DNA of 64,000 nt from Locusta migratoria (lineage: Eukaryota; Arthropoda; Insecta; Orthoptera; Acrididae): assembly GCA_026315105.1 (NCBI GenBank), contig CM048753.1:68177547-68241546 (forward strand). Reading direction: 5' to 3'. Each line of letters opens with the position of its first letter. The first letter of the stretch is position 1. The notes under the pieces were generated by a model that saw only the letters and a program-made list of their open reading frames with translations, was not told the origin of the DNA and did no database searches. Positions 11,803 through 23,073 of the stretch are shown here, piece by piece. A program made the translations under genes and the position numbers.

Positions 11803-12098
11803 TGATAATCTAGTTCCTTATTAGCATCAGTTAGCAACTGCCATCAGTAGTACGAAAATAAAGGATGAATTTCGTAGCTGTCTGCTCTAGTGTAGTGGGC
11901 AGTGCGTTGGATTCTAAAACTTACTGCTTAAAACCCACCGCTACATCTTTTTTTCTCCTGTTTTCCTAGAAGGGTTACGTGTTGGGTGCATGGGTATGTC
12001 GTAATCATATCACTATAAATTTCTATTATTTAAATTATTATTGTTGTCCGAAATGATTGCAAAAAATTATAAAACTACAAATATAAAGTGGGCTGTAC

Positions 12099-13255
12099 CT
12101 CTACATCTACATCTACTCACCGTAAGGTGCGTGGCGGAGGGTACACTGTACCACTACTAGGCATTTCCTTTCCTATTCCACTCCCAAATAGAATGAGGAA
12201 AAAAAAAGAATGCCTATATGCCTCCGTACGAGCCCTAATTTCTCTTATCTTGTCTTTGTGATCTTTACGCGAAATATAAGTAGGCGGCAGCAAGATCGTA
12301 CTACACTCAGCTTCAAATTCCGGCCCTCTAAATTTCCTCAACAGAACTTCACGAAAAGAACGTCGTCTTTCCTCCAGCGATCCCCAATTGAGTTGCCGGA
12401 GCATTTCCGTGACACTCGCGCATTGGTCGAACCTACCAGTAACAAACCTAGCTGCTCGCCTCTGAACTGCTTCTATGTCTTCCTTTAAACTGATTTGCTG
12501 CGGGTCCCAAACACTTGAGCAATACTCAAGACGTGGTCGTACAAGCGTTTTATACGCGGTCTCCTTTACAGGTGAAGTACATCTTCCCAAAATTCTCCCC
12601 AATAAGATATTTGAACAACGCGACAGCATCAAGAAGCTCACTACTGTTGCTGTATTCGAACATTATAGGATTGTTTTTTCTACTCATGCGCATCACCTTA
12701 CATTTTTCTACATTGAGAGCTAGCTGCCATTCTTCGCACCAACTAGAAATTTTGTCTAAGTCAACCTGCATTATATTACAGTCAGTTACAGACGACACCC
12801 TCCCATACACCACAGCATCATCAGCAAACAGCCGCAAATTACAACTTACTCTGTCCATCAGATCATTTATATAGATAGAAAATAATAGCGGTCCTATCAC
12901 ACTCCCCTGGGGCATTCCTGACGATACACTCGTCTCTGATGAACACTCGCCGTCGAGAATAAAGTACTGCGTTCTATTACTTGGTAAGTCTTCCAGCCAG
13001 TCACAAATCTGTGAACCTATTCCATAAGCTCGTATCTTCGTTAGCAGTCTGCAGTGTGGCACAGCATCGAACGCCTTTTTGAAGTCGAGAAAAACACAAT
13101 CCGCCTGTTGCCTTCATCCATGGCTCGCAAGATGTCATGTGAGAAAAGGGCAAGCCGAGTTTCACATGAACGATGTTTCCTAAACCCGTGATGATTCATA
13201 AAAAGAAGCTTTTCCGTGCGATTTTTTTTATTTGACTTCCTAATTCTGTAGCAAA
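12099..13255 (-). mobile_element. CR1/Jockey-like LINE copy 4
   Basis: The 3' end at about 12099 reads CTCTACATCTACATCTACTC, then GTGCGTGGCGGAGGGTACAC. RT pieces: 13062-12550 with SGMPQGSVIGPLLFSIYINDL and the intact catalytic box LFADDAVVY; 12641-12117 with LVRPRLEYCSSVWDP and SLKEDIEAVQRRAARFVTGR. Frameshifts separate the blocks. It is 5'-truncated and lies just downstream of exon 2 of the minus-strand gene, in its intron. Confidence 0.8.
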
Positions 13256-13321
13256 ACTTTCTGTGGACTACCCTACGTTTTGAGCATAAAAATGTTTGAT
13301 AGTAATTTCGTAGACACTTAC

Positions 13322-13565
13322 CAGTGGTCGAAGTGTACGCTCTCGTTGTTGGTGGCAGCTTCGCACAGCAGCCCCCTCACATTGGTCTCGGTAATGGGTT
13401 TCACCCCAGCCACCATAGCTCGACACACATTTGTCGGGGGCTCCCTGATGCCAATCTGCACGACCCTCTTCACCAGTTCCCCGACAGCGGTGCTGACTGC
13501 TCCACTGGCCATGACGTCATCACACGTCACGTTGCGGTACAGGTTGATCGTCATGGCGGGAGCAC
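13322..13565 (-). CDS. Exon 2 of unrecognised secreted-protein gene
   Basis: Minus-strand, GC-richer than its surroundings. The acceptor is CTGCTGTTAG and the donor GTAAGTGTC. Two bases complete a serine codon begun in exon 1. It reads APAMTINLYRNVTCDDVMAS, continues VGELVKRVVQIGIREPPTNV, and ends ATNNESVHFDHW, with TG carried over to exon 3. Three cysteines (VTCDD, NVCRA, LLCEA) and two sequons (NVT, NES) fit an extracellular, glycosylated protein. A frame on the opposite strand covers the same bases but has no splice context. Confidence 0.7.
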
Positions 13566-13668
13566 CTAACAGCAGGATCGTCAATTAAACATCTCGCGTG
13601 CAGTTGCTGAGTGACTGCTATGCAACGATCAGATGAGAGTAGAAGCAGACATAAAAGTTTCTGTTGTA

Positions 13669-15050
13669 CACTACTGGCAATTAAAATTGCTACACAAAGA
13701 AGAAATGCAGATGATAAATGGCTATTCGTTGGACAAATATATTATACTAGAACTGACGTGTGATTACATTTTCACGCAGTTTGGGTGCATAGATCCTTTG
13801 AAATCAGTACTCAGAACAACAACCTCTGGGCATAATAACGGCCTTGATACGCCTGGGCATTAAGTCAAACAGAGCTTGGATGGCGTGTACAGATACAGAT
13901 ACCTATGCAGCTTCAACACGATACCACAGTTCATCAAGAGTAGTTACTGGCATATTGTGATGAGCCAGTTGCTCGGCCGCCATTGACCAGACGTTTTCAA
14001 TTGGTGAGAGATCTGGAGAATGTGCTGGGCAGGGCAGCAGTCGAACGTTTTCTGTATCCAGAAAGGCCCGTACAGGACTTGCAAGATGCGGTCGTGCATT
14101 ATCCTGCTGAAATGTAGAGTTTCGCAGGGATCGAATGAAGGGTAGAGCCACGGGTCGTAACGCATCTGAAATGTAACGGCCACTGTTCAAAGTGCCGTCG
14201 ATGCGAACAAGAGGTGACCGAGACGTGTAACCAATGGCACTCCATACCATCACGCCAGGTGATACGCCAGTATGGCGATGACGAATACACGCTTCAAATG
14301 TGCGTTCACTGTGATGTCGCCAAACACGGATGCGACCATCATGAGGCTGTAAACAGAACCTAGATTCATCCGAAAAAATGCCATTCGTGCACCCAGGTTC
14401 GTCGTTGCATACACCATCGCAGGCGCTCCTGTCTGTGATGCAGCGTGAAGGGTAACCGCAGCCATGGTCTCCGAGCTGATAGTCCATGCTGCTGCAAACG
14501 TCGTCGAACTCTTCGTGCAAACGTCCCCATCTGTAAACTCAGGGATTGAGACGTGGCTGCACGATCCGTTACAGCCATGCGAATAAGATGCCTGTCATCT
14601 CGACTGCTAGCGATTCGAGACCGTTGTGATCCAGCAAGGCGTTCCGTATTGCCCTCCTGAACCCACCGATTCCATGTTCTGCTAACAGTCATTAGATCGC
14701 GACCAACGCGAGCAGCAATGTCGCGATACGAAAAACCGCAATCGCGATAGGCTACAATCCGATGTTTATGAAAGTTGGAAACCGTGATGGTAGGCATTTG
14801 TCCTCCTTAAACGAGGCATTACAACAACGTTTCACCAGGCAACGCCGGTCAACTGCTGTTTGTGTATGAGAAATCGGTTGGAAACTTTCCTCATGTCAGC
14901 ACGTTGTAGGTGTCGCCACCGGCGCCAACCTTGTGTGATTGCTCTGAAAAGCTAATCATTTGCATATCACGGCATCTTCTTCCTGTCTGTTAAATTTCGC
15001 GTCTGTAGCACGTCATCTTCGTGGTGTAGTAATTTTAATGGCCAGAAGTG
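13669..15050 (-). mobile_element. Tc1-like transposon, nearly intact, 1.38 kb
   Basis: Inverted termini (left CACTACTGGCAATTAAAATT; right, reversed, CACTTCTGGCCATTAAAATT) sit between TA dinucleotides at 13667-13668 and 15051-15052. Length and layout are those of a complete Tc1-family element with one transposase on the minus strand. It lies in the intron between exons 1 and 2 of the minus-strand gene. Confidence 0.92.
13903..14797 (-). pseudogene. Tc1 transposase with one frameshift
   Basis: It starts at 14797 (MPTITVSNFHKHRIVAYRD). The N-terminal half has the DNA-binding HTH (FSYRDIAARVGRDLMTVSRT). The frame shifts near 14380-14390, after WVHEW. The second frame has all three catalytic positions of a DD34E transposase: D in FSDESRF, D in QQDNARPH, E in SPIENVW. 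It ends TLDELWYRVEAA at 13903. The protein would cut and paste the element via its terminal repeats. The single lesion suggests a fairly recent copy, but it is not active as it stands. Confidence 0.88.
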
Positions 15051-15392
15051 TATTAAAACTTCGCTTTCCTCTGGTATTAGTCTCATATTATACAAACCCC
15101 TATCAATATCTACATACATCATGTACTGTGCAAGCCACTGTAGGGTAATTTTGGGATAGACGACCGTAAGGGAGAGATAACTAACGCCTGTCATTTCTCC
15201 ACAATCCGCTGTACAGCTCTGTCGGTGAGCTGATAGTGGACTTCTTTTTTTTCCGTTATTCTCAGAACAAGGGTTGTATGAAATAAAATTGGAATATTTG
15301 AGAACAAAAAGTGCGTTTTTCAATGTGACCCTGCGTTTCCTTTGTATAGAAATCCATAGTTATGTTCCGATATTGAAGAAATTTTGCACGCT
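15051..15392. other. Intron sequence, possible LINE 3' scrap
   Basis: Near 15108-15140 the text TATCTACATACATCATGTAC, then GCAAGCCACTGTA, loosely recalls the 3' end of the CR1-like LINEs on the minus strand. Otherwise nothing is recognised. Confidence 0.3.
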
Positions 15393-16756
15393 ATCTATAT
15401 CTATAAATGTGAATGTCTGTTCGGTGTACGTTTATCACGTCTGACCCACAAGACATAAAGAGCTAAAAATTTGTACAGTTACTAATGTCTACCCGGGGAA
15501 GGCTTTAGGCACGATTTTATGGCGATCGGATATCTACACACACACACACACACACATATTAATGTGAATGTTCGGTGTACGCTTACCATGTCTGAACGAC
15601 AACACTCAGAGACTTAAATATTTGTACAGTCACTAATTTATACCTGAGGAAGGTTTTAGGCACGGTTTTATAGCGATCTGATAGATATTTAGTAATTTGA
15701 AGAATATAACGCGAAATGCGGAACAATAATAACTCTTTAAGAATTATATTTATTCTTTGAAAATGCTTTTATTGGTTGCATTGTTGCTTGAGGGTTGATA
15801 ATGATTAAAGGGTGGAGTATATTGGGATGGAATGTTAACGGTGTATATAAAATTCTACGTGTGTGTGTGATAATATTTCGCTCCGCATCGAAAACTACAG
15901 AACGCAAACGAATGGTATGTGTGTAATTGTTGTCCGAAGTCTCCCGTTGTACACCATAGCAGTTCCATAGCGATAGCTATAAGGGAGTGGAAGATATGAT
16001 GGTTGAAAGTCGTCAAATTATAAAAAAAAAATTGGGACTGAAGGCCAGCGATGACGTTTGCGACTCTATAGCAAGGAAGTTACATACAGAGAAACGTGAT
16101 GCCACAGACCATATCTTTGGTCTATGCGTGCTACAATGTCTTCAGCTCTTTCTCTGTAACGATAAGCATACGAATAAGGAAATATAAGAATAAATAAATA
16201 AAGCAGTAAAAAAGAAATTTCTTTTCATACATCTCTTTAAAAAGAATCGATTTGACGTTTCGCGCATTACACCAAGTGTTCGATCTGTGATATTAGTACA
16301 ATCATTATTGTTGAATTTCGTGATTGGATTCTTCGGAACGAGTGCATTTTTAAAATGTGATTTGATCTCATAGCACACTACTGAAAGATAGCTTTTCTAT
16401 CATAATCAACCAACACGCGAGCGGAGCTGCGGGTTCAAGCTAGTACGTTATAAACAAGAGGAATGTCAATGTCTGTATAAAATTTCATTCGGTGCAAGGT
16501 GGAGGGTACTTAACTTGCGAAATTTTACAAAATGCATAGTTATGCTCGAATCTTTATGAATTTTTGGACACATCACTTTTAAACCAAGAGGAACATGACT
16601 GAGTACATAAATGTTTGTATGGTACATGACAGAGGGTACCTTGCAGAAAATTTTGTCGAGATAGGGAAAGGTTGAAACGAACAGAGATATGGGAGAGAAA
16701 GAGGTGGATGCAGAGAGGATAAATAAACACCCGGGCAACGCCGGTTTTACAGCTAG
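15393..16756 (+). mobile_element. Helitron-like non-autonomous element
   Basis: The right end reads ACCCGGGCAACGCCGG followed by TTTTACAGCTAG and then T: a short GC hairpin about ten bases before a CTAG terminus, the structure of Helitron 3' ends. The likely left end is TCTATATCTATAAATG at 15393. A second end-like string (GAGCTGCGGGTTCAAGCTAG) stops near 16435, so two ends may be nested. Inside, the segment around GTTCGGTGTACG is duplicated (15420 and 15570) and separated by a (CA)n run. No Rep/helicase coding is present. Confidence 0.55.
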
Positions 16757-17579
16757 TTATTTATAAAAAAACATTGGAATTTACTGACGAAAAACACGAA
16801 AATAGGCAAGGCCAACTTGTGATTCAAGTACAACGTCTGTGTAGAAACAATGAATGTTGAACGTTGCAGCTTACACACAGTATCTTAATGACCACCCGAC
16901 ACTGCAGATAAGACTCCTACATGCCCGCGCAGATAAGAGCTTCTACATACCCGGTATGCTAGTCAGCTATACCTGCGGCAAGCTATCGGGACAGCTTTCT
17001 CGGGGCTGCGTCTAAATATAGTTCAAAGCGATGTAGAGCACTGTGAACAGTGTTCCTGGTCTCAAAACTTTGTTTTGAAAAATGGTCGTATTTTTTACAC
17101 GTGTATTCTTTTAAAGTCGATTTTATTCTTTTTCACGGGTAAATTTCGATTGTTCCATGTGACCCCGCTCACCACGAATTAACGAGAGTACTGTACAGCT
17201 ACCACAAATTCCACAGTCTTGAATACCTTCTCGTTGGAAGAAAGTCTTTAGTCTTTAAGTACGCAAGAAACATGCCAAATAGATACTACGAAAAGCAGAG
17301 CCTCAACATTACTACCACAATGCAAAATACGTAGAAAGTAACAATTTGTTTGCTTCCATAAATAGCTTTACGATTTTGTTCTTGAGAGCGCTAGGTTGGT
17401 ACTGCTATCTTCACTTCCGTTTGTTGCAATCGACAAAAAACTTTAAATATGTCCTTTTTTTGGCATTCCTGAATACATAACACCTTAAATCAGTGCTGTA
17501 GAAAGCATTTCGAAAAATTAAACCACAGTTCAGACCAACAGTATGACTGTTGTTGGTATAAATTTACGCAAACTGAATA
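16757..17579. other. Intron sequence, nothing recognised
   Basis: No coding block with splice sites, element terminus or tRNA-like module was found on either strand. Confidence 0.4.
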
Positions 17580-17768
17580 AAAAAATTGTCCAAATGTTTG
17601 TAGAGGTTATGGGACTTAACTACAGGTCAGCAGTCACTAAACTTACAAACTACTTATGAAGTAGCTAATTCTAAGGACGGCACAAATATCCATGCCCGAG
17701 GGGGGATTCGAACCCCCGACCGTAGTGGCCGTGCAGACCGTGACTGGCACGCCGCAGACCGCTCGGCC
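17580..17768 (-). repeat. tRNA-derived SINE (family 1)
   Basis: Inverted copy, slightly diverged. The target duplication AAACTGAAYA flanks it (about 17570-17579 and 17769-17778). Confidence 0.88.
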
Positions 17769-18119
17769 AAACTGAACAGGAAAAGGTGTTTCCTACATGG
17801 TCAATGTTTCCTAAACCCGTATTAGTCATTAGAGAAAGCTCTTCTCTTTCAAGGAAACTCATTAATAAAACCTTACAGCATAACAATATGATAAATGTGT
17901 TCAAATGTTTGTTAAGCTTATTAATTGCTTTTTCTTCATATAGGCTTCACATATTCCATTCACTCACTAAAATATAGATGCTAATCATGTGTATAGTCCC
18001 GTCGGTCTGATTCGAAATGGGAGCGTAGCTATATCAAGGAACGCTTAGATAGTTTTTACAGTTACTTTATTCATGACGATTTTACGGTCAACAGTACTAT
18101 GGTTTCTGTAAATGATGCA

Positions 18120-18765
18120 TCGTAAAAAATGCTTTCTTATGGCATCATATTCTGGGGCAATTCATCATTTAGTAAGAAAGTATTCATTGCCCAAAAGCGA
18201 GTCATCAGAATAATTGCTGGAGCCCACCCAAGATCATACTGCAGACATTTGTTTAAGGATCTAGGAATCTTTACAGTAGCTTCACAAGATATATATTCAC
18301 TTATGAAATTTGTTATTAACAATCCAACTGAATTCAAATGTAACAGCAGTGTGCATAATTACAACACTAGGAGAAAGGGTGACATACACTATTCAAGGTT
18401 ACATTTAGCTCTGTCACAGAAAGGGGTTAATTATTCTGCCACAAAAGTCTTTGGTCACTTACCTAGTAGTATCAAAATTCTGACAGATAGCCAACTAGCA
18501 TTTAAAAATAAATTAAGAGAATTTCTGAATGGCAATTCCTTCTACACATTAGATGAATTTCTAGATAAAAGTTAGAACTTTAGGAAAAACTTAAAAAGTA
18601 AAAAAATATAAAAAATAAAAATAAAAAAAATAAAAATTCAAATATTGAGTGTCATGTAATATTATGTATAGACACACTTCATTTAACTGACACGTTCCAC
18701 ATCATTACGAAGTGTCGCATTCATGATCTATGGAACAAGTATTAATCTAATCTAATCTAAAACAG
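18120..18765 (+). mobile_element. Third non-LTR LINE family, 3' end with (ATCTA)n tail
   Basis: A 148-residue frame (18129-18575) begins MLSYGIIFWGNSSFSKKVFI and contains QKRVIRIIAGAHPRSYCRHL, TFEY-less but with the YNTRRKGDIHYSRL and KVFGHLPSSIKIL blocks seen at the C-terminus of many arthropod RT proteins. The 3' UTR ends ATTAATCTAATCTAATCTAA, a short tandem tail used by several non-LTR clades. The catalytic RT part is absent, so the copy is heavily 5'-truncated. The frame is intact to its stop, suggesting modest age. Confidence 0.75.
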
Positions 18766-19008
18766 GGGTGATCGGCAAGGTATCTTATAAGCATGGAAAA
18801 AATTGTTCAGCACCTAAGACGACAATTACAAGTGGTGAAGTGATGAAATATTAGGGCTTCACTGCTATGTAGACATGTAATTCGTTCTACGGGTCTCAAC
18901 ATTTCATGCTTCTTAATTTGTAAGAAGGTGAACAAATTTCGTAAGATGTATTACAAACAGACTGTGATAATACAGTAGACACATCACTAGTACTTGAGTT
19001 GTCAATAC

Positions 19009-19012
<4 letters not shown>

Positions 19013-19067
<55 letters not shown>
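19013..19067 (+). repeat. (GA)n microsatellite
   Basis: Uninterrupted GA dinucleotide run of about 54 bases. Confidence 0.97.
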
Positions 19068-19070
<3 letters not shown>

Positions 19071-19274
19071 TCTTTTATGAATCTAGAAATGTCCTCTTTT
19101 CTGAAGACGGACATCTGGTAACCGTAATTATAAGATACAATTGATTTATATTTTGATCAACAACAAAATACCCACAATTTTTACGCGGGAGGAGAGACTC
19201 CTAGCAAATGAGGTAAGGCGTTATTGTTGACTCAGTCCATCCCGAATACGACAGGACCAGGGGTTGTAAATTTG

Positions 19275-19474
19275 AGCCGGCCGCGGTGGCCGAGGAGACT
19301 GAGGCGCTTCAGTCACGGTCTGCACGGCCACTACGGTCGGGGGTTCGAATCCCCCCTCGAGCATGGATATTTGTGCCGTCCTAGTTCGTAAGTAGTTCAT
19401 AAGTAGTTTGTAAGTTTAGGGACTGATGACCCTGTAGTGAAGTCCCATAAGCTTTACAAACATTTGAAAATTTT
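19275..19474 (+). repeat. tRNA-derived SINE (family 1)
   Basis: Near-consensus copy. The target duplication TTGTAAATTTG is at 19264-19274 and 19475-19485. Confidence 0.92.
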
Positions 19475-19793
19475 TTGTAAATTTGCCTGGCGCGCTTTGC
19501 TTTTGTGACGTCACCTCGCAGCAAGCGCCGAGCAGTTGCCGCAGTGCCCTTATGAAACGTGCGAGCAGGAAGTTGTGTTTTGCGCTCGCTCGTTTCGTGA
19601 CCTGTTCAGTGTTCGGATAGGAAGTAGCTTCCTTGTATTAGGGAACAACGTTTTCCATATATTCTTCCTGTAATTATGAGTAAGAATACTTCGAGTTGTG
19701 CTTAGGGTTGCCAGATTGAACTCGAGGCAGGCCCGGAGACCAGACGTGCCCCCCTCCCCCTTGGCCAATGACTCACCCCACCCCACGTGAATA

Positions 19794-19796
<3 letters not shown>

Positions 19797-19844
<48 letters not shown>
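19797..19844 (+). repeat. Poly(A) tract, ~48 bases
   Basis: An A run in a stretch (19486-20440) where I recognise no gene. It may mark the tail of an old retrocopy. The flanks are C-rich (CCCCTCCCCC). Confidence 0.8.
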
Positions 19845-19846
<2 letters not shown>

Positions 19847-20439
19847 ACTGATCATCTCCTCCCTCCCAGCAAGTATCCCCCTCCCCCCACCCCCCATTGC
19901 TAGGGGTGGCCTTCACATGCCGCAGCTGACCGGCCAGGCCGCCAGTAGCTGTGGATCAACAATCGGAACACTTCAGTCGGCGTAGCAGCAGAAGTGGCGG
20001 CGGCATCAAAGCTGCTCACATCAACAGCTGCGCCTTCCAAGAGTTGCCGCTTGTGTCTCCGCGCACTGTGAAGGATCGCGCGCCACCAAGAAGAACTTAT
20101 CACTGGCTCCATGTGAAGGGGCACAGTTACCGTCTGCTCCCTGTTACGACCACTTGCTGCCGCGTAAAGAAGTAAGGTTGAGGGCATAAAATGATTAAAC
20201 GTAATAGTGCTGTCCTTTCTATGAGAGATAAGATTATTCGAATAAACCAGTTTTCAGAACACCCACGTTCCCCAAGTAGTTCGGATAATCGACGTTGTAA
20301 TGTAATATCAATTTAACATTATACACCGAAGTACAGGATATCAACAACGATCGCGAATTGTATAGTGAATTGATGCTACAGTGCTACAGTATACTACGTA
20401 CGGCGAGAGTTGAGCTCTGACAGCTAGCAGCGCAATTGC

Positions 20440-20535
20440 CACGGTGCGCGAGGCTGCTCCCGCCAGAGGTTCGAATCCCCCCTAGGGCATGGATGTTGTG
20501 TCCTTAGTTTAAGTGACGTTAAGTACGATGTAAAT
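20440..20535 (+). repeat. SINE fragment, variant head
   Basis: Box B-like AGGTTCGAATCCCCCC, followed by a GGGCATGGATGTTGTGTCC tail start, resembles family 1 but with a different head (compare 33985-34172). Truncated. Confidence 0.5.
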
Positions 20536-20689
20536 CGTCGCTACATGAGCGTAGTACTTAAAAAGCGTCGTAAAAAAAAAGTTAAGATGAAGGTTACATT
20601 TACGCCCGGAGATGAGAGTCATTGGCCCGTAGACCCGGAGAATTCATTCCAAACCCGGGCACTCCGGGCGGCGCCCGGAGATCTGGCGA

Positions 20690-20935
20690 CTCTAGTTGTG
20701 CTGTTGCGGAGTGCAATAACAGTGGACGCAAGACGGAAGGCATTTTGTACCGTCGGTTTCCAAAAGATGAGCAACTTCAGCGCATATGGATCTCTCGCTG
20801 TAAACGACGAGATAAATGTCAAAAATGTCAGAATTTGTTCCGAACATTTTTGTGAAGCAGATTACAGAAGAGACTTGCAGAATGAACTGTTAGGTCTACC
20901 TACAAAGAAGCTGCTGAAAGCAAATGCTGTTCCAT
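20690..20935 (+). pseudogene. THAP-domain fragment, frameshifted
   Basis: The first frame reads SSCAVAECNNSGRKTEGILY, then RRFPKDEQLQRIWISRCKRR. After a one-base shift near 20815 the next frame reads VKNVRICSEHFCEADYRRDL, then LLGLPTKKLL and AVPS. The pattern fits a C2CH THAP zinc finger (C-x-x-x-x-C, W, C-x-x-H with SEHF), about 85 residues, a DNA-binding domain of host proteins and P-element-type transposases. It runs into an A-run at 20940-20963. No downstream domain follows, so the parent protein cannot be named. Confidence 0.7.
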
Positions 20936-21013
20936 CGGAAAAAAAAAAAAAAAAAAAAAAAAAACAAACTGGCATGGAAACAAATCAGATGTTGCAAGTT
21001 ATAGCAACATAAG

Positions 21014-21323
21014 TGCGCCTCGGTTGCACAGTGGTAGAGTGCCAGACTACAAATCCAAAGGTCGCGGGTTCGATCCCCGCCAGGTCCTAGGATTTTTATC
21101 TGTCACTTTCCACTTCTTTCACCTCTGGCAGTATTGCTCATGTGAAAAATACTGAGTAGCACCGTGGTTCGGAACCCACGTTAAACTGTAGGTCCCCCTA
21201 TAACTGGCTGGGTAAGTCAGTTCGAAGGTCGGAGGAAGGCAACGGCATACCACCTCAAAACAGGACCATGCCTAGTAAAGCACTGTGGTGTTCAAACCAA
21301 TCTTCGGATTGTTGACTGCTTTA
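21014..21323 (+). repeat. tRNA-Cys-like SINE (family 2), copy 1
   Basis: The head reads GTGCGCCTCGGTTGCACAG, TGGTAGAGTGCCAGACTACA and GGGTTCGATCCCCGCC; the anticodon loop (CTACAAA) would give ACA. A roughly 235-base body follows, nearly identical to 38288-38602, including AGGTCGGAGGAAGGCAACGG and ending GACTGCTTTACC. Confidence 0.85.
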
Positions 21324-21383
21324 CCCTTAGAGGTTACTAGCAACGTTTTGACAGAAAGGGAACGTCGCCACGAAGTTATGATA

Positions 21384-22080
21384 CGAGGCGCGTCCAGAAA
21401 GTAAGTTCCGTTTCAATTTATCTCCGCTGCAGCGCTGCGACTGCAGTTCTGCACATGCGCTGTAGACGATGTGTATCAAGGAGAAGAACGTGCGCCATTT
21501 GGAGATCGCTGTCAGTTACGTACGCTTTGTTGTGCTTGTTTGAAATGTCGGCGTTGATTGAGAATCCCGCCGCCTGTGAAATCAGGTCGGCCATTCGGTT
21601 TCTGAATGCAAGGAAAGTGAAACCGAGTGAAATTTATAGGCAAATTTGCGATGTTTACGGACCAAATGCGATGAGTGATTCGATGGTGAGAAGATGGGTC
21701 CGACAGTCCAATGGCGGGCGTAGTGATGTGCACGATGAAGAACGAAGTGGGCGTCCACCTTTGGTTACAGAAGAACTGGTTCACGCGATTGATGACAAGA
21801 TTCAGAACATCTCAAGTCTTTCCTTGGCGGTCATCACTTCACCAATGACGACGAGCTGAAATAAACTGTCTGCAACTGGTTGAAGACACAGGCAGCAAAT
21901 TTCTATGAAGAAGGTATACAAAACCTGGTGCCACGCTATGACAAATGCCTGCAAAATTTCGGCAGTTATGTGGAAAAGTAGTTTAAGAGTTGTAGAATTT
22001 TGAGCAATAAAAATTTCTTCTGTATCTGTGTACAATTTCATTTTATTACCAAACGGAACTTATTTTCTGGACGCGCCTCG
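21384..22080 (+). mobile_element. Mariner element with internal deletion
   Basis: Nearly perfect inverted termini of about 29 bases (CGAGGCGCGTCCAGAAAGTA at the left) lie between TA dinucleotides (21382-21383, 22081-22082). At 697 bp it is about half the length of a complete mariner. Confidence 0.92.
21545..21859 (+). pseudogene. Mariner transposase, catalytic core deleted
   Basis: It starts MSALIENPAACEIRSAIRFL, followed by the mariner HTH region (EIYRQICDVYGPNAMSDSMV, RRWVRQSNGGRSDVHDEERS, GRPPLVTEELV). After about residue 90 the frame is junk and stops. Just downstream (21879-21980) another frame reads the family's C-terminus: WLKTQAANFYEEGIQNLV, PRYDKCLQNFGSYVEK. Everything between, including the DDD catalytic residues, is gone. 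The copy could still be mobilised by a full-length relative because both termini are intact. Confidence 0.85.
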
Positions 22081-22291
22081 TATAATAGAAGCACATTTTC
22101 TCTCTATCTGTCCCTTTAACCTTCTATAACTCGAGAACTACTGAACGTATCGTGATGAGGTTTCTATTAAATTGTAGATCTCACAAAGGTATAAAAAAAG
22201 TCAGCGAGAGCATATGTCAAACTTTTACGAGTGAAGCATATGTACCATTTTTCTCTCCTAAGGCGCTGTCACCAGATGGCTTCAGACTACA

Positions 22292-22491
22292 AATTCAAAA
22301 ATTCAAATGTTTGTAAAGCTTATGGCACTTAACTACGGGGTCATCAGTCCCTAAACTTACAAACTACTTACGAACTACCTTATACTAACGACGGCATAAA
22401 TATCCATGCCCGAGAGGCGATTCGAACCCCAGACCGTATTGGCCGTGCAGACCGTGACTGGAGCGCCTCAGTCCCCGCGGCCACCGCGGCC
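22292..22491 (-). repeat. tRNA-derived SINE (family 1)
   Basis: Inverted copy. The target duplication GGCTTCAGACTACA is at 22278-22291 and 22492-22505. It sits in a sequence ending GGAACGGGTTAGCTAG near 22685, which looks like another Helitron-type terminus. Confidence 0.92.
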
Positions 22492-23073
22492 GGCTTCAGA
22501 CTACATAAATAGTGATTGCGGGAAATCTATAAAAGTTAGACATGTGCTCTCACGGACTTTATTTTAAATCTTTATTAGCTCTACAATTTAAAAACAAACC
22601 TCATCGCGATACGCTCAGTGGTTCTCAAGTTAAAGACGTTTAAATATTACCCGTGCCAAGTCGCTGGTCGGAACGGGTTAGCTAGTTGTTAATACTGTTT
22701 GGAGCTTTTTCAGTCCTTTGTATGTTAGTAAACATATATATTAATCACAAGCGTGTTACACCGCTTAAAAGCAATGTTTTTTGTCGAATGAGAAAAGAAA
22801 AGACGGAGAAAATGTTCACGGCGGCCTTATAATACAGCGGCTTGCTGCCGCGTGACGTAATACAGCGCTAACCAATGAGAGTGAAGAAGCCCAAACTGGC
22901 ATACCTTTCTAGTCTACGTCCCTTGCGACCGGACTTCGTCAGTAACTTCAAGAAACTTAATTTCGGCCAAGCCCAAGATTCGACCGATTTCTGGCCGAAA
23001 CCAATATGCGGTCGGTCGTTACTGTCAATTAAACCTAGACTTGCGACTCTGCAGACACGAAACAAATACTTAC

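Larger units (their letters stand above)
9752..12098 (+). repeat. Unclassified ~1-kb repeat with tRNA-like module, copy 2
   Basis: This is the same repeat as 5594-6605. It starts AGTAACACTAA and ends AAATATAAAGTGGGC. It was later split by a PIF/Harbinger element (9766-10849) and a family-1 SINE (11602-11802). Subrepeats start again near 11212 (AAGTAACACTAAAAAAGCAG). A degraded tRNA-like segment lies near 11885-11945. Confidence 0.6.

Noticed and set aside
13280..13588. Plus-strand reading frames over 13280-13588.
   Set aside because: Antisense shadows of the minus-strand exon, which has splice sites and matching phases.
22868..23070. Continuation of the signal-peptide frame past 23074 (down to 22868).
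   Set aside because: A strong GTAAGTATT donor ends the exon at 23074, and the next exon joins in phase. The rest is intron read-through.
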